Shown here: positions 42,701-50,994 of the stretch, one piece after another | How positions within the stretch are numbered: position 1 is the stretch's first letter | How the letters are laid out: each line of letters opens with the position of its first letter | Source of the DNA: Leptospira venezuelensis | Lineage (GTDB): Bacteria; Spirochaetota; Leptospiria; Leptospirales; Leptospiraceae | Reading direction: 5' to 3' | NCBI RefSeq assembly: GCF_002150035.1 | Contig: NZ_NETS01000007.1 | Location: forward strand, 186,001-250,000 | DNA length: 64,000 nt | Notes under the pieces: model-generated | The model's database searches: none | Seen by the model: only the letters and a program-made list of their open reading frames with translations | What the model was told of the DNA's origin: nothing | Program-made: the position numbers and the translations under genes

Positions 42701-45700
42701 GAGAATTCGTACAAGTATTTCTCCTCTAGATTTTATAGAGGCGGATTTAGAAATTCTGGATTCTTAGGGTTTCAGAAGATAGAAGAGAAGAATACAATCT
42801 CCAACTCTATTACGGAAACAAAATACGAATCTCCATTTTTGGAGGCTGCTGGAATTCCTACAGCACAAACAAAATTTAGAAATGGGATCAAAATTTCAGA
42901 ATCTTATAAAACTTTTCAAAAATCCTTATCCTCAATCGGCGGAATTCTAATCCAGGAATCGGATAGTTTGGAAAATATATACCAAGGGGGACAGCTATTT
43001 CAATCCTCTTCTATAACTAAAACATATGATAGTTATGGGAATATTGTTCTCAAAGATACTAGTATTAACGGCATCACTGCGAGCGAAAAAGTTTCTTATC
43101 TGAACGATTGGAATGAAGGTGTATTAGGAAGACCAAAAGATATTCAGGTTTTGAAAAATGGAGATTTAGTTTCTCATAGAATAATAGAATATTCTAATTT
43201 TCAAATCTCTGCGATAAAAGAGGAGATGAGTCCTGGTAGTTGGAAAACTGAATCTATACAAGCATATGACCCTTTTGGGAATCCAAGCCTTGTAAAAGAG
43301 TCTAACGGAAACTTGATCGCTGTAGAATATGATAATGTTCTACATAAATTCCCTCTTAAGATGACCAACGGATTAGGTCAGGTCACATTAAAAACATATG
43401 ATTTTTCGAATGGTTTGGAATTATCCAGCACAGACGAAAACGGAGGAATTTCCAGAACTGAATATGATTCCCAGGGGAGGCCTTTAAAAAGTTATCTACC
43501 AGGGGAAAATGATTGGTCTGAAAAAATCGAATATGAAAACACCGGGGACCTAGAGAATCAGCTTGTCCGAAAAATCTTCCGTCGTAGTAATGGAGAGACT
43601 TGGCAGGAAGATTTGAGTAATAATATTACTAAGATATCTAAAAGAAGAAGCATCCTCGTGAATGGATACGTTTTGGTAGAGGAAACTCATCGAAATTTAG
43701 AGGGTCAGGTTACCAAGAAAATTGACCCTTATATAGAAGGATCCAATCCTTTCTCCTGGACAAATTATACTTACGACCAATTAGGCAATCAAATCAAAAG
43801 TGAAAGGAATGATGGAACAGTAATCGAATCTGAGATTACCGGTTTGGTCTCCAGATCCAGGGAACTTCTTAATGGAAATCTAATTAAAGAAACCATTGAA
43901 GAGAAAAATTCATTAGGTCAGGTGGTTTCTTCTACACAACAAGGAAAGACGACACGTTATTCGTATGATTCTGCAGGAAGAATTTCTGAGATCATTGATC
44001 CTGAAAGCGGCACTACTTATATTGAAACGGACTTCGGAGGAAGAAAGACAAAGGTTATTCATCCTGATTCCGGCAAGATAGACTATGTGTATGATCCAAA
44101 TTCTGGAAAATTATCCAAACAAAAATATCAAAACGGTTCTATCATACAATATTTCTACGATAGCCTAGGCAGAGTTTCCCAGGTCAAAGGGGATTCTCCT
44201 GAAACGGGCGCAGTTTATTATACATATGAATACGACGATCCAGAAAAAGAGAATGGGATCGGGAGATTGACAAAGGTTACTGATCCACTTGGAACAACCG
44301 AGTTTGGATACGATCTAAGAGGGAACCAAAACTTACTCGTAAAAAAAATAGCGGAAGAAGATCTCGAATTTGTAATCCGTAAAAAATTCAATCTTCAAAA
44401 CCAAATAGAAGAAACCATTTATCCGGATGGAAGTATTGCAAAAAATTTATATTCCGAAGCAGGATTTCTCTCTGGGATCACTTTGACTCCAGGAGATGGA
44501 AGCGGTTCCGATTTTCCTATCGTTCAATACCAAGGGCCAATCTTAGAAGATGGGGAACTTAAGATCCAGAGACAATTAGGAAATGGTGTTAGGACTGATA
44601 TATATTATGATTTAGTAAAACGAAGACCTAGTAGATTTATTTCCGTTAAAGATACCGAGATTTACCAAAATATAGAATATAATTATGATCAATTCGGAAA
44701 TTATCTTTCTATCTTAGATAAGAAGAATCCGGTTAGAACACAGAATTTTCAATACGATTCCATCAATAGATTGGTGGCTGCTTCCGGAGTGTATGGAACA
44801 GAAGAATATACATATTCTGATTCAGGGAGATTATTACAGAAAGGGAGCTTATCCTATTCTTATGAAAATCCTTCGCATAAGAATGCGGTTACCAAGGTAA
44901 CCGGACAAAATCATTCGTACCAGTATTCGTATGATGGTTCTGGAAATATCATCTCTCGAAATGGAGAAAATTTTCGTTACGATCCTTTCCAAAAATTGAA
45001 AGAGATCCAAACGGAAGACCAGGATAGTATCCGATTCGATTATGATTTCTCGGGGACCAGGATACGAAAGCTAAAAGTTAGTGATTCCAGTAAGACAATC
45101 AGTTTGGGCGGATTGTATGAGGTTGCAATCTCTCCGGGAAAATCTCCCCAACATACTTTATACTTCCGAGGGAATTCGGGAGATCTGGTGGCGCAATGGA
45201 CCAGAACAGATGCGGTTCTTGTAAGTTACCAAGCTGATACTATTATCTCCGGACTATCGGGAATCGAGACTGCTTGGAAAACATTGGCCTGGGCTGCAAA
45301 AGATAATTCAATTCGAGGGATTAAATATCTATTCTTAGTTCCAGGAACTAATTTAGGATTTTTGTATATAACGATTATTTTAGGTTTAGGATTTGGACTT
45401 CTTTCCATAAGAGAAGGAGTTTGGAGATCTTTATTAAAATTTACTTCTCCAATCTTGATCGTTTCTTTTTCCAATTGCTCTGTTTTGATGCCAGGTGGTA
45501 ATGGAAATCCCCCTTGGCTAATTCCCCCTCAATTCGATTCCAATACTCCGAATGTAAATACACCATATGAACCCGGAGGGCCTGGATCTGGAGCGGGACT
45601 TCCGGTTGGCGGTTTCTTATTTCTTCATCCGGATCATTTAGGTTCTATCACAATGGCCACAGATGGAAATGGAAACCGGATCGCTGGTGGTGACCAAGGA

Positions 45701-46987
45701 GGAGCTTCACATATTTCTTATAAACCTTATGGAGAAATCCAACGAAATGATTCCTCTGGGCCTGATGTATTTCGTTATAAATATAACGGACAAGAAGAAG
45801 ATAAGGAAACTGGTCTTTATTATTTCAAAGCAAGGTATTACGATCCCGTCCTAGGAAGGTTTTTACAAGCCGACTCTGTTATGGACACAACAAGGCCAAT
45901 GGGAATGGATCTGTATATGTATACTGAAGGAAACCCGGTTAGATACACTGATCCAAGCGGTAATAGCATCTTAAGTAGTTTCTTGGAAAGAAATGGACTT
46001 GGGTTTTTGAATTTTAATCTTTCTTTAAGCACCTTCTTTAGAAATGCATTCTATGTAAGTTCTCAGCGCTGGAGTGACGCAGGCGCAGGTATCGCTATGG
46101 CGTTAAATCCAGTAGGGATAGTGGGGACTGCTTTAGGAGCTGGTGCAGCTGCATCTATGGCGGCAACCACTGCCGTCGCCACTGGGCTTGGGCTTGCACT
46201 CGGGGTGGGGATGGGAGCAAGTGCAGCAGCCACGATACTCGCAATGAATTTAGCGGGATCAATGGGAGTTGGATTAAGTGCCTCCTCATTGGGATCAATT
46301 TCCGCAGCTACGGTGGCGGGAGTCTCGTTCGGAGTGGCAGCCTTAGCTGGCGCAGCTGCGCTTACATTAGGATTTACTGTCGCGACTATTGCAGCGGCTA
46401 CAGGGATTGCTACTTCTTTTCTTGCGCTTGCTTTGGCTACATCCGCAGCAGGAGCAGCAGTGCTTGTCCCTATCGGAGCATTGGCTGTTGCATCTATTTT
46501 AGCAATTTCAGCTCTTGCCATTGCAGTTGGAACTGCATTATTCGTGATCGCGATGATCCCAATTACCGCCTTGTTCGCTCTTGGAGTTGGAATGGGGATT
46601 GTAGGAGCTACATTATCTCCTTTTACTTTTCAAGCGTATGTAGCAGGCGGATATTCTAAATCAAGTTTCAATAATATACATTGGGATGAAAAGAATGCCA
46701 GGATCGCTGCTTGTTATTCTGTTGCAGGGCAGATGTTGGCTGTTGCTGGGTTTTATGGATATCTGGGTTATAACGCAGTTGTAGCAGACGCCGCAATTAT
46801 TAAAGATATCGTTAAATATGGCGGTTATGCACTAACTGGAAAAAGTATTTTAGAGCAAGATTGGCAATCGGTAGGCATTGATCTTTTAAGTTATGGAATT
46901 AAACTCATCTGGGATAAAGATATTCCACTCGGTTTGATTGTGAAAGCCGGCAATGCTACTCACCAGACTTGCGGGGGAACTTTATAA
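39788..46987 (+). CDS. Giant SpvB/FG-GAP/RHS-repeat protein (2399 residues)
   Basis: Domains in order: an N-terminal membrane segment (YVIIIFCSAILLLAW); an SpvB/TcaC-like domain (about 40-310; VPPGAGDLVPAINIQYSG, GILGKGWSLGG); a cysteine-rich insert (about 331-371, seven Cys); nine FG-GAP/VCBS calcium-type repeats (about 381-850, DxNGDGxxD); a linker; many YD/RHS repeats (about 1200-1820); an unusual hydrophobic segment with a lipobox-like SFSNC (about 1845-1905); the RHS core (HPDHLGSI near 1948, GRFLQADSV near 2022); DPSG near 2055; and a C-terminal region of about 340 residues, mostly Ala/Gly-rich hydrophobic sequence (2098-2284). RHS proteins form shells around C-terminal toxins. This tail matches no known nuclease or ADP-ribosyltransferase and may insert in membranes. 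Three lipoprotein genes follow. No secretion genes are near. Confidence 0.93.
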   Translation: MFRTGRYYVIIIFCSAILLLAWNPLRPIYSFFSTFFGLETEIPLPFPDVSVNSYGKPGFSLSIQVPPGAGDLVPAINIQYSGSASGILGKGWSLGGFPQISKNPSLGVHFAPSDGYTSSQFGEMISDSNGNYKFKFESFSKLEFDGSAWKVRDKSGIIYEYGKNFSGGSNSRLDSDGVPIAFYLDKVRDRFGNGYDIQYDPENLQSADILPQEIVYSRGNGRILFIYEDYSERFGEKVFFLTKSLSRKKRLEKIEVYAKDSSGSENLSEVYEFDYDIVNGETFLSSFHRKNYKPITFSYSSRSNDAQYVKSAGKTFQNSYRASNPSVKSFCETTAAFCACTADWGCIVASHYSAPSICQAGIESFQDVCKNGVEMSFAVPADVDGDGSPEMVRILGDMDNQRFSVSKLSSWDNENLDPISVSGEFKGSPIGVTTEGKIFPGDFNGDGKTDFLVLKSNGAKGIVYYGPDLNSVEYSELIAENLQQSKPYHFLADINGDGRTDFLQAKTSSKIQIYVSSGSGFQKSQLLNITDPGDSFQGLADMDRNGIPDLLRINGASDPRLIVTFYDFKNGNLVALEETEISRSSFGNDGDQFISDLNGDGYPDFAFFSGATSQGTIHYYPFDGRKFRTNGGGAFQTVDVNGAYASKEKQTSSSDAQAYVEIDLTGDGIKDKVTYNYSDLNNPFFTVEVYDTSGASYLPGFSLYWNEDLAKDLNGDGVPDILRANVNTTEEPDNEDADSLPQVVTVRNFSINITNITYYEIPIDLKDYLSSESTSGTSSENAYFNWRNRKDFIDLNGDGRADFLRYDSSESKLIVSYSKTDSDGNLFYSADGDESWTTGGYLLPLDINGDGKPELLGMNADKRQMRYSVPSSIPFVNTYAYRQFPHESNLELHLLKFRPTVPAGLLTKIENGSYVSDGNVSVKLEYSLSKNHPSANGEAILDPNHPEIFTLAIPDFLTVKLSQKSGSTIFGENSYKYFSSRFYRGGFRNSGFLGFQKIEEKNTISNSITETKYESPFLEAAGIPTAQTKFRNGIKISESYKTFQKSLSSIGGILIQESDSLENIYQGGQLFQSSSITKTYDSYGNIVLKDTSINGITASEKVSYLNDWNEGVLGRPKDIQVLKNGDLVSHRIIEYSNFQISAIKEEMSPGSWKTESIQAYDPFGNPSLVKESNGNLIAVEYDNVLHKFPLKMTNGLGQVTLKTYDFSNGLELSSTDENGGISRTEYDSQGRPLKSYLPGENDWSEKIEYENTGDLENQLVRKIFRRSNGETWQEDLSNNITKISKRRSILVNGYVLVEETHRNLEGQVTKKIDPYIEGSNPFSWTNYTYDQLGNQIKSERNDGTVIESEITGLVSRSRELLNGNLIKETIEEKNSLGQVVSSTQQGKTTRYSYDSAGRISEIIDPESGTTYIETDFGGRKTKVIHPDSGKIDYVYDPNSGKLSKQKYQNGSIIQYFYDSLGRVSQVKGDSPETGAVYYTYEYDDPEKENGIGRLTKVTDPLGTTEFGYDLRGNQNLLVKKIAEEDLEFVIRKKFNLQNQIEETIYPDGSIAKNLYSEAGFLSGITLTPGDGSGSDFPIVQYQGPILEDGELKIQRQLGNGVRTDIYYDLVKRRPSRFISVKDTEIYQNIEYNYDQFGNYLSILDKKNPVRTQNFQYDSINRLVAASGVYGTEEYTYSDSGRLLQKGSLSYSYENPSHKNAVTKVTGQNHSYQYSYDGSGNIISRNGENFRYDPFQKLKEIQTEDQDSIRFDYDFSGTRIRKLKVSDSSKTISLGGLYEVAISPGKSPQHTLYFRGNSGDLVAQWTRTDAVLVSYQADTIISGLSGIETAWKTLAWAAKDNSIRGIKYLFLVPGTNLGFLYITIILGLGFGLLSIREGVWRSLLKFTSPILIVSFSNCSVLMPGGNGNPPWLIPPQFDSNTPNVNTPYEPGGPGSGAGLPVGGFLFLHPDHLGSITMATDGNGNRIAGGDQGGASHISYKPYGEIQRNDSSGPDVFRYKYNGQEEDKETGLYYFKARYYDPVLGRFLQADSVMDTTRPMGMDLYMYTEGNPVRYTDPSGNSILSSFLERNGLGFLNFNLSLSTFFRNAFYVSSQRWSDAGAGIAMALNPVGIVGTALGAGAAASMAATTAVATGLGLALGVGMGASAAATILAMNLAGSMGVGLSASSLGSISAATVAGVSFGVAALAGAAALTLGFTVATIAAATGIATSFLALALATSAAGAAVLVPIGALAVASILAISALAIAVGTALFVIAMIPITALFALGVGMGIVGATLSPFTFQAYVAGGYSKSSFNNIHWDEKNARIAACYSVAGQMLAVAGFYGYLGYNAVVADAAIIKDIVKYGGYALTGKSILEQDWQSVGIDLLSYGIKLIWDKDIPLGLIVKAGNATHQTCGGTL

Positions 46988-46989
46988 GA

Positions 46990-47661
46990 ATGAAAGTTCT
47001 TCCACTGTTTTTTATCTTACTATTTAGCTTTTTTCGTTGTGTGTCTTTAGCCGGATTGGGTGGTTATGATCGAGGCTGGACTCCTAAAGAGTTTCATCAG
47101 AATTATCTAAAATTCGAGATCAAAAATTATAAAGATAGAAAAAATTATGAGCCGCATAGGACTTTCTATAAGATAAATCAATATTATTTTGTTCTAAAAT
47201 GGTTGGATCCAGATGTCCATTTTCCTTATACGAAAAATGATAGAATCCCTCGATCAATTAATCCGCCGGAAGATTATTATATAAACAAAAAAGATCTTCT
47301 TAATCGAAACAGAATTAGGCAAATAATGGAAGGTGATAGACGAGATTATTTCGCTTATGACTGCGAGTATTGGATGCCTCTTCTACCGGGAAAAAACGAA
47401 TACGATTTTTACATAATTGATGAAAACGAAGGTAGAAGGGATGGGGCTTGGCCTGAATTTGATCTTCCGGAAGGACATTCCGTTAGAATGAAGGTCACTC
47501 CTGCTATGAGGACGAAAGGATCCGACCCATTAAATCGAATTTCAGGTTGGTATTCCACAGATCCTGAACTTACTAGACAAGGATTCATTATTGAATTCAC
47601 GATAGAAAAGAATCGTCCTGGTGAACAAGAGCCCGTTTGCGATCTAGGGGTTGGGCCCTGA
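46990..47661 (+). CDS. Lipoprotein, paralogue A behind the RHS gene
   Basis: 223 residues from the ATG at 46990, 2 bases after the RHS stop, with GGGGGA about 15 bases upstream. The signal LLFSFFRC gives a lipidated cysteine. The core (GWTPKEFHQNYLKFEIKNYKDRK, WLDPDVHFPYTKNDRIPRSINPPEDYYINKKD, FAYDCEYWMPLLPGKN, NRPGEQEPVCDLG) is repeated almost word for word in the gene at 48225, so the two are recent paralogues. No known family is recognised. Its tight link to the RHS gene suggests an immunity protein or a surface partner of the RHS C-terminus (inference). Confidence 0.82.
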   Translation: MKVLPLFFILLFSFFRCVSLAGLGGYDRGWTPKEFHQNYLKFEIKNYKDRKNYEPHRTFYKINQYYFVLKWLDPDVHFPYTKNDRIPRSINPPEDYYINKKDLLNRNRIRQIMEGDRRDYFAYDCEYWMPLLPGKNEYDFYIIDENEGRRDGAWPEFDLPEGHSVRMKVTPAMRTKGSDPLNRISGWYSTDPELTRQGFIIEFTIEKNRPGEQEPVCDLGVGP

Positions 47662-47702
47662 TCATATAAAGAATTAATTTTAAATTATTAAAAAATAGGT
47701 AA

Positions 47703-48149
47703 ATGAAAACAATGAAACGAATCTATATCACAATGTTGATCATATTTTCTATAACGAATTGTATCGCAATAGATACATTAGGCTTAACCGATACTTACAA
47801 GGGTGATGTTGCAAAAGATAAACTACTCGCTGCTGCAAAAATCGGGGACTATCTAACTGCAAGTGCTTACTTTAAGGACCAAGGTTATACAGGATCCCAA
47901 TTGAGCTCCTATGTACTTGCACAAGTTATATTGGCTTCTTTTATAGATGAAACGGTTTTTAATATAGATGAATCAAAATATTATAAAAAGAAAGATGTGG
48001 ATGATTGTGCTCAAGTAATCCAATTCTTAGGAGTTATAGTAGATTATGATTCATTTACAACATTTATGACCAATCGCACTTGTAGATTAAGTCCGAATGA
48101 TATGTTCCTGGATAGAAATATTGGCAAGAGCTCGAATAGCGGAAAATAA
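47703..48149 (+). CDS. Small lipoprotein between the two paralogues
   Basis: 148 residues. ITMLIIFSITNC gives a lipidated Cys near 20; a second ATG nine bases downstream is a possible start. The mature protein is helical (DVAKDKLLAAAKIGDYLTASAYFKDQGYTGSQLSSYVLAQVILASF) with two more cysteines (DDCAQVIQF, NRTCRLSPND) that may pair. It resembles in style the small cysteine-containing lipoproteins that are multiplied in Leptospira, but I cannot name the family with confidence. It is read in the same direction as the RHS gene and may be co-transcribed. Confidence 0.75.
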   Translation: MKTMKRIYITMLIIFSITNCIAIDTLGLTDTYKGDVAKDKLLAAAKIGDYLTASAYFKDQGYTGSQLSSYVLAQVILASFIDETVFNIDESKYYKKKDVDDCAQVIQFLGVIVDYDSFTTFMTNRTCRLSPNDMFLDRNIGKSSNSGK

Positions 48150-48224
48150 AATAAATATTTTTTAATTCGATTTTCTCCTGGTTATCCGCTGTCTGTTTCG
48201 GGAAAGATTTTCGATATATCTAAC

Positions 48225-48893
48225 ATGAAAAATCGAATACTCTTACTTTTATTCCTAAGTTTTTGTGTCGTACATTTTTCCTGTGTTACAGAGAGTCCCG
48301 ATGGATGGAGACCCAAAGAATTTCATCAGAATTATTTAAAATTTGAAGTGAAAAACTATAAAAATCGAAAGGCTTATGAACCGGATTGGGTCTTCTTCCA
48401 ACATAATACGTTTGGATTGAATGTTGCGTGGTTAGATCCAAACACTCATTTTCCGCACTCTAAGAATGATCGTATTCCTCGAAGTATAAATCCTCCGGAG
48501 GATCGTTATATAAATAAGAAAGATGGTCTTTATACGGATAAAATTGATCAAATTCTATTTGGGGATCGACGTATGAGTTTTGCTTACGATTGCGAATATT
48601 GGATGCCACTTCCACCGGGCAAAAATAAGTTTAGATTCCATATTTCTGATTTTGAAGATACAAGAGAAAGAATGGTAGAGCGAGAATTTGATCTTAATGA
48701 AGATGAGTCTGTAAATATGAAAATAGTCCCGATATTTGATAAGAAGACTGGGGAAAAATTGTACCAACCTCAGTGGACTGGTACAGAAAAAGTTTTCGAT
48801 GGATGGTCTCGCGGTTACGAATTTAGTTTTGAGATTGGACAAAATCGTCCAGGAGAACCTGAGCCGAGTTGTAATCTAGGATTTGATTCGTAA
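48225..48893 (+). CDS. Lipoprotein, paralogue B
   Basis: 222 residues. The signal LLLLFLSFCVVHFSC ends in a lipobox-like VHFSC. The body closely matches paralogue A at 46990: GWRPKEFHQNYLKFEVKNYKNRK, WLDPNTHFPHSKNDRIPRSINPPEDRYINKKD, FAYDCEYWMPLPPGKN and the same NRPGEPEPSCNLG ending. The region from about 150 to 200 differs most (EREFDLNEDESVNMKIVPIFDKKTGEK here), which is what one expects if the pair specialises for different partners. It ends 5 bases before the convergent tetR-like gene. Confidence 0.8.
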   Translation: MKNRILLLLFLSFCVVHFSCVTESPDGWRPKEFHQNYLKFEVKNYKNRKAYEPDWVFFQHNTFGLNVAWLDPNTHFPHSKNDRIPRSINPPEDRYINKKDGLYTDKIDQILFGDRRMSFAYDCEYWMPLPPGKNKFRFHISDFEDTRERMVEREFDLNEDESVNMKIVPIFDKKTGEKLYQPQWTGTEKVFDGWSRGYEFSFEIGQNRPGEPEPSCNLGFDS

Positions 48894-48898
48894 GTTTC

Positions 48899-49540
48899 TT
48901 AACTCCCGATCAATTCCTTGTCTTCTTGGATTACCTTGGAAACATTATGAATCCCTCCTTGGAAAAGGAGACCTAAATAATCGGATAATTTTCTAAGATT
49001 ATAACCGTCTTCTTTTGCAAGTAAAACCATTGCTTCGAAACCTGCGGCCACCATCATGACCGAGGTGATTCGGATTGGATGTGCGGGAAACCCGCCTTGC
49101 CCTACCATTCTTTCTAAGTCACTATCCAATTCTTCTAAGATGTAAGTCATGGAACCTCCTTGGAAAAGGTAACCGCGAATAATATCTCTATTCCTAGTTA
49201 ATAAATCCAAATGGATTCTATCTTGCATCATCACATGGAAGACCGCAAAATAAGCGTCGCTCAAAAAAGCTAAAGGGGTTTCTGCTTTTGCCCTGGCCTC
49301 TCTAATTCCTTTTCGAATACCTTCTGCCAATTCGTCTGCGATATCTTGCATTACGGATTCTTTATCTTTATAATAATTATAGAATGTACCCTGTGCCAGA
49401 CCGCTTTCTCGAATAATTTCTCGGGTGGAACATGCCTCGAATCCAATCGTAGCGAAAACTCTGCGAGCTGCGTTTAATATCGCGTTCCTGTTTTTTGTTT
49501 TATTGTCCTGTCTTCTGGACCCGGAAGTTTCTAATTTCAT
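48899..49540 (-). CDS. TetR-family transcriptional regulator
   Basis: 213 residues. The N-terminal helix-turn-helix is clear (RNAILNAARRVFATIGFEACSTREIIRESGLAQGTFYNYYKDKESVMQDI, about 17-66). The C-terminal ligand/dimer part has ELAEGIRKGIREARAKAETPLAFLSDAYFAVF and is family-typical in size. It starts 2 bases after the stop of the FAD oxidoreductase gene and closes a three-gene operon. It probably represses the operon through the near-palindrome TGACTAATTGGTCA upstream of the DUF3556 gene. The likely inducer is a lipid-like molecule, judging by the neighbours (inference). Confidence 0.9.
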   Translation of the reverse strand: MKLETSGSRRQDNKTKNRNAILNAARRVFATIGFEACSTREIIRESGLAQGTFYNYYKDKESVMQDIADELAEGIRKGIREARAKAETPLAFLSDAYFAVFHVMMQDRIHLDLLTRNRDIIRGYLFQGGSMTYILEELDSDLERMVGQGGFPAHPIRITSVMMVAAGFEAMVLLAKEDGYNLRKLSDYLGLLFQGGIHNVSKVIQEDKELIGS

Positions 49541-49542
49541 CT

Positions 49543-50994
49543 TTAGTATCGAATCGACTTTAGTTTATGAATTTTTTTTAATACTGTTTTGGCTGCGTAG
49601 TATCCACACATTCCATGCACCCCTCCTCCTGGAGGAGTGGATCCGGAACAAATATAAATATGCGGATTTGGAGTGGTATATGGATTCATTCTTGCAATCG
49701 GTCTAAAGAATGCTTGAGGTAGATCCGCGGCTCCTCCTGTGATCGCTCCACCCACATAGTTTAGATTATAAGAATAAAAGTCCTTTGTATTCATTGAATG
49801 TCTGGCTAATATTCTGTCCTTGAAACCGGGTGCGAATCTTTCGATCTGATTTTCTAAAACTTCAGTCATGTCCTTTGTGGAGCCTGATGGAACATGGCAA
49901 TATGCATAGCCAGTGTGTTTTCCTTTCGGAGCTCTTGTCGGATCAAATTGGCTTTGTTGGACAACTAACATATACGGACGATCCGGATGTTTCCCAGACC
50001 AGACTTCTGATTCTGCCTTTGCAATTTCGGAAAGTTTTCCACCTATATGCACGGTAGATGCTTGCAAACAATTGGGATCTTTCCAGGGAATGGGCCCATC
50101 TAATGCCCAATCCATCTTGAATACTCCTGGCCCGTAATTATAAGATGAGATCCTGCTAATATAAGAAGAAGATAATGTATTTCCTGCGACTGACCCTAAT
50201 TGGTCAGGACTTGTATCAAATAGGATAACTTTCGCTTTAGGAAGTTGCCCGAGACTGGAGATCTTATAATTCGTTTGGATTTTTACTCCAAGTCCTTTTA
50301 GATAAGATTCCATAGATTTTGCGATCATCGCAGATCCACCTTGTACTACCGGCCAAGAACGAACATGTCCGGTCAAAGAAAACAAAAGTCCAAGTGCTCC
50401 GCTTAATAATTTTTCCAAGGGAAAGATAGAATGGCCCGCACAGCCTGCAAATAATGCCTTGGCTCTTTCTTCTTTAAACCAAGAGTTTGCAAGTGATTTT
50501 GCAGATCGGATGCCGAGTAGCCCGAATCTCGCCAATAGAAATGGATGTTTTGGGATTCCAAGAGGAGCTAACGCGTCAGACAAAAGTCCTTCCGGATTTT
50601 TTAAAAATGGAGAGATTAGATTTATATAAGACTTTCTATCTACTCCTAATTCTTTCGCAGTTTCTTCTAAAGAAAGTTTTAGTAATACAGCAGATTCCCC
50701 ATCCAAAGGATGGGCTACGGAAGCAGGCGGTTCTATCCATCTGAGTCCATGTTTTTCCAGAGGAAGTGTTTTTAGATAAGGAGATAAAATTCCCATAGGA
50801 TGAGCAGCGGAACAAACATCATGATGAAAACCTGGTAAGGTTAATTCCTTGGTTCGCAAACCGCCGCCTATTGTATCCGAAGCTTCCAATATCAAAACTG
50901 AAAGTCCGGAACCCGCCAGAACGGAGGCTGCTGCCAATCCGTTCGGGCCGGAACCTATGATACAAATATCATATTCTTCGGAGCTAAAATCCAT
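49543..50994 (-). CDS. FAD-dependent oxidoreductase, phytoene desaturase/carotenoid-dehydrogenase-like
   Basis: 483 residues. The N-terminal dinucleotide-binding motif IIGSGPNGLAAASVLAGSGLSVLILEASDTIGGGLRTKEL (Gly14, Gly16, Gly19) is followed by a TKELTLPGFHHDVCSAAHP segment typical of CrtI/phytoene-desaturase relatives and of the larger retinol-saturase-like group. The C-terminus has the FAD-binding end YICSGSTPPGGGVHGMCGYYAA. It would oxidise or reduce a long conjugated or isoprenoid lipid. No phytoene synthase gene is near, so carotenoid synthesis is not implied. The ATG overlaps the DUF3556 stop by one base. Confidence 0.87.
   Translation of the reverse strand: MDFSSEEYDICIIGSGPNGLAAASVLAGSGLSVLILEASDTIGGGLRTKELTLPGFHHDVCSAAHPMGILSPYLKTLPLEKHGLRWIEPPASVAHPLDGESAVLLKLSLEETAKELGVDRKSYINLISPFLKNPEGLLSDALAPLGIPKHPFLLARFGLLGIRSAKSLANSWFKEERAKALFAGCAGHSIFPLEKLLSGALGLLFSLTGHVRSWPVVQGGSAMIAKSMESYLKGLGVKIQTNYKISSLGQLPKAKVILFDTSPDQLGSVAGNTLSSSYISRISSYNYGPGVFKMDWALDGPIPWKDPNCLQASTVHIGGKLSEIAKAESEVWSGKHPDRPYMLVVQQSQFDPTRAPKGKHTGYAYCHVPSGSTKDMTEVLENQIERFAPGFKDRILARHSMNTKDFYSYNLNYVGGAITGGAADLPQAFFRPIARMNPYTTPNPHIYICSGSTPPGGGVHGMCGYYAAKTVLKKIHKLKSIRY

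Noticed and set aside
46063..46521. Minus-strand frame of 152 codons opposite the Ala/Gly-rich RHS tail
   Set aside because: A low-complexity Ala/Pro product caused by the GC-rich Ala/Gly codons of the real gene.
39788..46987. The RHS gene as a complete Tc-toxin or type VI effector system
   Set aside because: No TcA/TcB partner, VgrG, PAAR or secretion genes are in the window, so such a claim has no support.
49543..50994. Carotenoid biosynthesis cluster
   Set aside because: Only a phytoene-desaturase-like flavoprotein is present; no phytoene synthase, cyclase or prenyl transferase.
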